Shown piece after piece: positions 36,151-40,334 of a stretch of DNA of 40,334 bases. A program made the translations under genes and the position numbers. Source of the stretch: Alphaproteobacteria bacterium. GTDB taxonomy: Bacteria > Pseudomonadota > Alphaproteobacteria > SP197. The notes below the pieces were generated by a model that worked only from the letters and a program-made list of their open reading frames with translations, was not told where the DNA came from and did no database searches. Where the stretch lies: the NCBI GenBank assembly GCA_009694045.1, contig SHVY01000031.1:1-40334 (forward strand), given 5' to 3'. The number at the start of each line of letters is the position of its first letter. The stretch's first letter is position 1.

Positions 36151-37218
36151 TTGCGACCCTGGCGCGTGGCGCCCGCCGCCGCCCTGGTGACGGCGCTGCT
36201 GGTCCTGGCACCGGCCTGGGCCGGGGGGATCGCGGCGATCGAGGGGGAGGCGGTTGCCCTCGGGGCCATCGCCCAGACCGGCGTGCCGCCGGACGGCTCC
36301 GCCCTTACCCTGCGGAACGCGCAAGCCCGGCTTTCGGCCCTGGTGATCGCGGCGATCGCCGAACGGCCGGACCAGCGCCGCGCGATCCTCGGCGCGGCCC
36401 AGGCCGCGGCCCCCGGTCTGGCCGCCGCCGTCGTCGCCGATGCCGCGACGGCCTTCCCCGGGTTCGCCGCCGAGTTCGCCGACCTGGATGCGCCGGCCGA
36501 ACCGCTGAAAACCGCCGCGGCGACGAAGCCGGCCCGCGCGAACCGCGCGCCCGGATCGGAGAACGCGGCCGACCCGCTCGAGGATATCAACCGGGTGACC
36601 TTCGCCCTCAACGACGCCGTCGATACCCTGGTCCTGCGCCCGATCGCCGCGGTCTACGGCTACGTCGTGCCGCTGCCGATCAAGACGGCGGTCGCGAACT
36701 TCTATCACAACCTGAAGACCCCAGTGGTCATGGCGAACGATCTGCTGCAGGGCCGGGTGGTGAGCGATGGCGCCGCGACCACGCTCGCGCGCTTCGGGAT
36801 CAACTCGACCATCGGCATCGCCGGGTTCATCGACCTGGCGACCAGCTTCGGCATCCCGGGCCACGACAACGATTTCGGCCAGACGCTCTTCCGCTACGGC
36901 GCCGGGCCCGGCGTGTACCTGGTCCTGCCCCTGTTCGGCCCGAGCAACGCCCGCGACGCCACCGGCACCGTGATCGATAGCTTCTTCGACCCGCTCGGCT
37001 ATGTCTTGCCGCAGGCGGCGCGCCTCGGGCTCCTCGGCGGCAAAGCCGTCTCGAAGCGCGAGGCGGTGGACGAGCTTCTCGACCAGTTGCGGCAGGGGTC
37101 CTTGGACTACTACACGGCGATGCGCGGCGCCTTCCAGCAGCGCCGGGTCCAGGAATTGGGCGTCGAAACCCCCGCCTCGGCCGCGGGCGCCACCGACCCG
37201 TTCGCCGAGTTCGAATAG
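36151..37218 (+). CDS. MlaA/VacJ-domain protein with N-terminal extension, no lipobox
   Basis: The 355-residue product starts at TTG 36151, 6 bases after the Sel1 stop and close to GGAAGGGGAG. It has a Sec signal (8-24, AWA-GG). Residues 50-110 form an Ala-rich helical extension, and residues 141-300 are the MlaA domain: DPLEDINRVTFALNDAVD, then NLKTPVVMANDLLQG, GIAGFIDLATSFGIP and FGQTLFRYGAGPGVYLVLPLFGPS. MlaA removes mislocalised phospholipids from the outer leaflet. It is normally a lipoprotein, but this protein contains no cysteine at all, so it must reach the outer membrane without a lipid anchor. Linked to mlaC 940 bases upstream. Confidence 0.88.
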   Translation: MRPWRVAPAAALVTALLVLAPAWAGGIAAIEGEAVALGAIAQTGVPPDGSALTLRNAQARLSALVIAAIAERPDQRRAILGAAQAAAPGLAAAVVADAATAFPGFAAEFADLDAPAEPLKTAAATKPARANRAPGSENAADPLEDINRVTFALNDAVDTLVLRPIAAVYGYVVPLPIKTAVANFYHNLKTPVVMANDLLQGRVVSDGAATTLARFGINSTIGIAGFIDLATSFGIPGHDNDFGQTLFRYGAGPGVYLVLPLFGPSNARDATGTVIDSFFDPLGYVLPQAARLGLLGGKAVSKREAVDELLDQLRQGSLDYYTAMRGAFQQRRVQELGVETPASAAGATDPFAEFE

Positions 37219-37276
37219 CCCCGCAAGCGCCATCGCCTATAGACTTCCCGCACCAACTCCTAGGGAGATCACCCCC

Positions 37277-38431
37277 ATGCGCGATGGCGCGGACGGACTT
37301 TCGGGGTTCATCGATGCCGAGACCCTAGCTGGGCTCGAACGCCCCACCGGGTCGGCGCGCGGGCTGCCCGCGAGGCTTTACGTCGACCCCGCCTTTTTCC
37401 GACTGGAGACCGAGCGGCTGTTCGCCCGGACGTGGATGTGCGCCGGCTACGCCCACGAGATTCCCGAACCCGGCGACGCGCTGCCCACCCTAGTCGCGGG
37501 CGCGCCGATCTTCTTCGTCCGCGGCCGGGACCGCACGATCTGCGCGTTTCACAACGTCTGTCCCCATCGTGGCAATCTGGTCGTTCACGGGCCACAACAG
37601 GCGGCCGCTGCCCTGCGCTGCCGCTACCACGGCTGGACCTTCGACCTTGCGGGCGCCCTCACGATCACACCGCATTGGGGCGGTTACGGCGAAACCCGGG
37701 CCGCGGGGTTCGATCGCGCCTGCCATGGCCTGGCCCCGGTTCGCATGGCGCAGTGGCACGATTGGCTGTTCGTCAACCTGTCGGGAACCGCGCCCCCGTT
37801 CGCGGACGTGCTGCGGCCGTTCGCCGATCGGACCGCCGAATATGCCCTGGATGACCTGGTTCATGGCCACAGCGCGCCGTTCGCGATCGCGGCCAACTGG
37901 AAGCTCGTCGAGGAGAACTTCCTGGAGGTTCTGCATCTGCCGACGATCCATCCCGCCTTGAACGCCGCAGCCCCCTTCCAGAACCACGCGATGGTGAGCG
38001 ACGGGGCCTTGCTGGCGACGATCATCGACGTCGGTCTGCCGGCCCAATGGGACGAGGTGGCCCTGCCCCGCTTCCCCGGGCTCGCCCCGGACAACCGCAC
38101 GGCGAAGAACCTGGCGCTGTTCCCCAACTTCAAGCTGATCATCGGACCCGACCACTGCGTCAGCATGGTCGAGTTTCCCGAAGGCGTCGGGCTCACACGC
38201 CAGCGCTGGGATTTCTACTTCCTGGGAAAAGACTCCCTCACGCTGCGCTACACCGGCACGCGCCAGGCGATCATCGACTTCTTCGTCGGCACGAACCAGG
38301 AGGACGTCGGCGTGCTGGAGGACATGCAGCGCGCCCGGACCTCGCCCGCCGCCAGGGGCAACGTCTTCTCCGGGGTGTGGGAGACGGTCGTCCACGACTT
38401 CCAGAGGCACGTCGTCGCCGGTTTGCGCTGA
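37277..38431 (+). CDS. Rieske-type aromatic ring-hydroxylating oxygenase, alpha subunit
   Basis: The 384-residue oxygenase subunit has the Rieske 2Fe-2S motif C-x-H (Cys95, His97) and C-x2-H (Cys115, His118; CRYHGW). The mononuclear iron site has His220 and His225 in ENFLEVLHLPTIHP and a probable Asp in NQEDVG. The bridging residue, Asp in classical dioxygenases, is Glu217, as in the carnitine/choline-type (CntA/GbcA-like) monooxygenases. A demethylase or monooxygenase acting on a quaternary amine or similar is therefore plausible. No reductase or ferredoxin gene is adjacent. The ATG at 37277 follows TAGGGAGATC. SulP follows one base after the stop. Confidence 0.92.
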   Translation: MRDGADGLSGFIDAETLAGLERPTGSARGLPARLYVDPAFFRLETERLFARTWMCAGYAHEIPEPGDALPTLVAGAPIFFVRGRDRTICAFHNVCPHRGNLVVHGPQQAAAALRCRYHGWTFDLAGALTITPHWGGYGETRAAGFDRACHGLAPVRMAQWHDWLFVNLSGTAPPFADVLRPFADRTAEYALDDLVHGHSAPFAIAANWKLVEENFLEVLHLPTIHPALNAAAPFQNHAMVSDGALLATIIDVGLPAQWDEVALPRFPGLAPDNRTAKNLALFPNFKLIIGPDHCVSMVEFPEGVGLTRQRWDFYFLGKDSLTLRYTGTRQAIIDFFVGTNQEDVGVLEDMQRARTSPAARGNVFSGVWETVVHDFQRHVVAGLR

Positions 38432-38432
38432 C

Positions 38433-40139
38433 GTGGCCGGCGTGCCGCCGTCATTCGCCAGCCTCTTCGTCCCCAAGCTCGTCACCATTCTGCGGCGGGG
38501 ATACGGAGCAGCCGAGCTGCGGCGCGACCTGATCGCTGGGCTGACGGTCGCGATCGTCGCCCTGCCGCTCGCCATGGCGCTTGCCATTGCCTCGGGCACG
38601 ACCCCAGAGCGTGGCTTGTTCACGGCGATCATCGCCGGCTTCCTGATCTCGGCGCTCGGCGGCAGCCGCTACCAGATCGGCGGTCCGACCGGGGCCTTCG
38701 TCGTGGTTGTCTTCAACATCATAGAACGGCAGGGCTACGACGGCCTGGTCCTGGCCACCCTGATGGCGGGCGCGATGCTGATCGCGTTCGGCCTCGCCCG
38801 CTTCGGCACGGTCATCAAGTACATGCCCTACCCGGTGGTGACCGGTTTCACGGCGGGTATCGCGGTCATCATCTTCACCACCCAGGTCCAGGAGTTCCTC
38901 GGCTTGGCGATCGAGAACGTGCCGGCCGACGTGCCGGGCAAGTGGCTGGCCTATGTCCAGAACCTGGATACGATCGATGGCGCCACCCTGGCCGTGGCCG
39001 GCGGCGCGCTGGCGCTCATCCTGGCGCTGCGACGCTATCGACCGACCTGGCCGGGGATGCTGATCGCCGTCGTGGCCGCGAGCATCGCGGCCTACGCGGT
39101 CGGCCTGGACGTGCCGACCATCGGCTCGCGGTTCGGCGGCATCCCCGATGCGTTTCCCTCCCCCTCGCTGCCAACCGTGTCGCTCGACCGCCTGATCGAC
39201 CTGGCGCCCGACGCCTTCACCATCGCGTTCCTAGCCGGGATCGAGTCGCTGCTTTCCGCCATGGTCGCCGATGGCATGACCGGGGCACGGCACCGCTCCA
39301 ACTGCGAGTTGGTGGCGCAAGGGATCGCCAACATCGCCTCGGTAGTCATGGGGGGCATCCCGGCGACCGGCGCGATCGCGCGCACCGCCACCAACGTGCG
39401 CGCCGGCGGCCACGGACCGGTCGCCGGCATGGCCCACGCCATCTTCCTGCTGCTGTTCATGCTGTTTCTGGCCCCCTTGGCCAACTGGGTGCCGCTCGCG
39501 AGCCTCGCGGCCGTGCTCGTCGTCGTCGCCTGGAACATGAGCGAGATCGACCGCTTTCGCTATCTGATGAGCGCACCGCCGGGGGATCGGCTGGTGCTGC
39601 TCGTGACCTTCGCCCTCACCGTGCTGGTGGACCTTACGGTCGCCATCCAGATGGGCATCGTCCTGGCGGCACTTCTGTTCATGCAGCGGATGGCGCAGGT
39701 GACCGAGGTGCGGTTCGGCGAATCGATCCTCGACGAGGACCATGCCGACCGCGTGGACACGGGCGGCGAAGGCGCCATCAACCGGCGGACCCTGCCCGAG
39801 GGTGTCAAGGTGTTCCAGATCAACGGCCCCTTCTTCTTCGGGGTGACGAGCGCGCTGAACGATGTCTTGGACCGCATCGAACGGCCGCCCAAGGTGTTCA
39901 TCCTGCACATGCGAAGCGTGCCGCTGGTGGATGCCTCGGGGGCGCACGCGCTGGGAGAGTTCATCCGCAAGTGCCGTGGCCGGGGCACCGAGGTGGTCCT
40001 GACCGGCGTGCAGGACCAGCCCCGGCGCATCATCGCGCGCATGGGGCTCGACCGACTGATCGGCGAAGGCCACATGGTGCCAAACCTGGAAAAGGCGATC
40101 CTGCTTGCCCGCGGGCTCAACCCGGCGGCGACCCCCTGA
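38433..40139 (+). CDS. SulP-family anion transporter with STAS domain
   Basis: The 568-residue membrane protein has about 10-14 helices of the SulP family (LRRDLIAGLTVAIVALPLAMALAIASG at 29-55, in part; GGSRYQIGGPTGAF; TGARHRSNCELVAQGIANI) and a C-terminal STAS domain (about 455-560; VKVFQINGPFFFGV and HMRSVPLVDASGAHAL). It carries sulfate, bicarbonate or organic anions, coupled to sodium or protons. There is no fused or adjacent carbonic anhydrase, so bicarbonate uptake is not favoured by context. The start is GTG at 38433, directly after the Rieske gene, implying coupling. A hairpin follows at 40147. Confidence 0.93.
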   Translation: MAGVPPSFASLFVPKLVTILRRGYGAAELRRDLIAGLTVAIVALPLAMALAIASGTTPERGLFTAIIAGFLISALGGSRYQIGGPTGAFVVVVFNIIERQGYDGLVLATLMAGAMLIAFGLARFGTVIKYMPYPVVTGFTAGIAVIIFTTQVQEFLGLAIENVPADVPGKWLAYVQNLDTIDGATLAVAGGALALILALRRYRPTWPGMLIAVVAASIAAYAVGLDVPTIGSRFGGIPDAFPSPSLPTVSLDRLIDLAPDAFTIAFLAGIESLLSAMVADGMTGARHRSNCELVAQGIANIASVVMGGIPATGAIARTATNVRAGGHGPVAGMAHAIFLLLFMLFLAPLANWVPLASLAAVLVVVAWNMSEIDRFRYLMSAPPGDRLVLLVTFALTVLVDLTVAIQMGIVLAALLFMQRMAQVTEVRFGESILDEDHADRVDTGGEGAINRRTLPEGVKVFQINGPFFFGVTSALNDVLDRIERPPKVFILHMRSVPLVDASGAHALGEFIRKCRGRGTEVVLTGVQDQPRRIIARMGLDRLIGEGHMVPNLEKAILLARGLNPAATP

Positions 40140-40146
40140 AAAACGC

Positions 40147-40178
40147 CACGCCCTCCCCGAAGGACCGGGGAGGGCGTG
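40147..40178 (+). terminator. Hairpin terminator downstream of SulP gene
   Basis: CACGCCCTCCCC (40147-40158) and GGGGAGGGCGTG (40167-40178) form a perfect 12-bp stem with an 8-base loop, 8 bases after the stop. No T-run follows, but an A-rich tract precedes it, so it may also serve a gene arriving on the minus strand. Confidence 0.75.
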
Positions 40179-40183
40179 CGACG

Positions 40184-40218
40184 TGAGGCCCGCCAAGGGG
40201 ATGGCTAATCGGGCCTCA
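40184..40218 (-). terminator. Second hairpin at the edge of the tandem repeat
   Basis: TGAGGCCCG (40184-40192) and CGGGCCTCA (40210-40218) pair over 9 bp with a 17-base loop. The right arm runs into the first copy of the 25-bp repeat. It could end a minus-strand gene lying beyond the window. Confidence 0.45.
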
Positions 40219-40334
40219 GGCGTCGTTGGTCGCGGACGCCTCAGGCGTCGTTGGTCGCGGACGCCTCAGGCGTCGTTGGTCGCGGACGCCTCAGGCGTCG
40301 TTGGTCGCGGACGCCTCAGGCGTCGTTGGTCGCG
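40213..40334. repeat. 25-bp perfect tandem repeat, at least 4.9 copies, running off the window
   Basis: Units start at 40213, 40238, 40263, 40288 and 40313, identical as far as seen; the last is cut at 22 bases by the window end. Each unit junction forms a 15-base palindrome, GACGCCT-C-AGGCGTC, spaced 10 bases apart. On the minus strand each unit contains TGA preceded by codons for ASATNDA; because 25 is not a multiple of three, successive units stop all three minus frames. The plus frames are open. It may be an operator or terminator array, or a collapsed repeat at a contig end. Confidence 0.9.

Noticed and set aside
36991..37276. Longer start for the Rieske gene (to 37001)
   Set aside because: The upstream part is the MlaA-domain gene read out of frame; the ATG at 37277 has a good ribosome binding site and matches the family start.
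40213..40334. CRISPR array
   Set aside because: The units are contiguous and identical with no variable spacers; this is a tandem repeat.

Overview
The window is a high-GC, densely packed stretch of a bacterial chromosome. The gene families suggest an alphaproteobacterium, probably near Rhodospirillales: groESL behind a CIRCE operator, DUF4169 and DUF1194 proteins, a PhoX phosphatase, an Nfu-type NifU protein, MlaA/MlaC, and a flagellar MotA of the MotA1 type. This placement is inferred from gene content; no rRNA or tRNA gene is present to confirm it.

Layout. (1) 1-2394: CIRCE-controlled groES-groEL, ended by a strong intrinsic terminator. (2) 2411-10250, plus strand, probably one long transcription unit: a frameshifted inositol-monophosphatase-family gene, a GNAT acetyltransferase, a Bcr/CflA-type MFS transporter, a Tat-exported family 5 solute-binding protein, a CocE/NonD (S15) hydrolase, a DUF4169 protein and a PLP-dependent decarboxylase. 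Together these suggest uptake and processing of small peptides or amino acid derivatives. (3) 10257-20088, minus strand: Tat-type flavin amine oxidase, orphan motA, a methyltransferase/P-loop fusion, PhoX, a 3-hydroxyisobutyrate-dehydrogenase-family reductase, then a tightly overlapping four-gene unit: an ExbB/TolQ-like channel protein, an ExbD/MotB-like one-helix protein with an unusual periplasmic domain, a two-helix membrane protein, and a Glu/Leu/Phe/Val-dehydrogenase homologue lacking both catalytic lysines. (4) 20298-24254, plus strand: a catabolic-looking operon (FAD-linked D-2-hydroxyacid dehydrogenase, RraA/HMG-aldolase family, enolase superfamily, methyltransferase). (5) 24487-26858, minus strand: proline-racemase-family protein and amidase, flanked by palindromic dispersed repeats. 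(6) 26945-29107, plus strand: DUF1194/VWA protein, lipoprotein truncated haemoglobin, tandem-domain NifU protein. (7) 29109-32475, minus strand: ABC-F ATPase and a membrane PilZ protein. (8) 32672-40139, plus strand: ParA, a broken parB region, MlaC, a Sel1-repeat protein, an MlaA-domain protein, a Rieske oxygenase and a SulP transporter, then hairpins and a 25-bp tandem repeat running off the right edge.

The most novel-looking locus is the four-gene unit at 17063-20088, which reads as an uncharacterised ion-driven 'A5B2'-type motor or energiser whose B subunit carries a beta-sandwich-like domain instead of a peptidoglycan-binding one. Other points worth checking are two copies of a palindromic element that each provide the stop codon of the adjoining gene, the methyltransferase/P-loop fusion, and active-site changes in the proline-racemase and enolase-superfamily proteins.

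Caution on sequence quality: five single-base frameshifts (three in the IMPase gene, one each near the 3' ends of the genes ending at 18236 and 17063) lie in short G, C or A runs within otherwise well-preserved codons. This looks more like assembly or sequencing error than decay, so broken-gene calls here are provisional.
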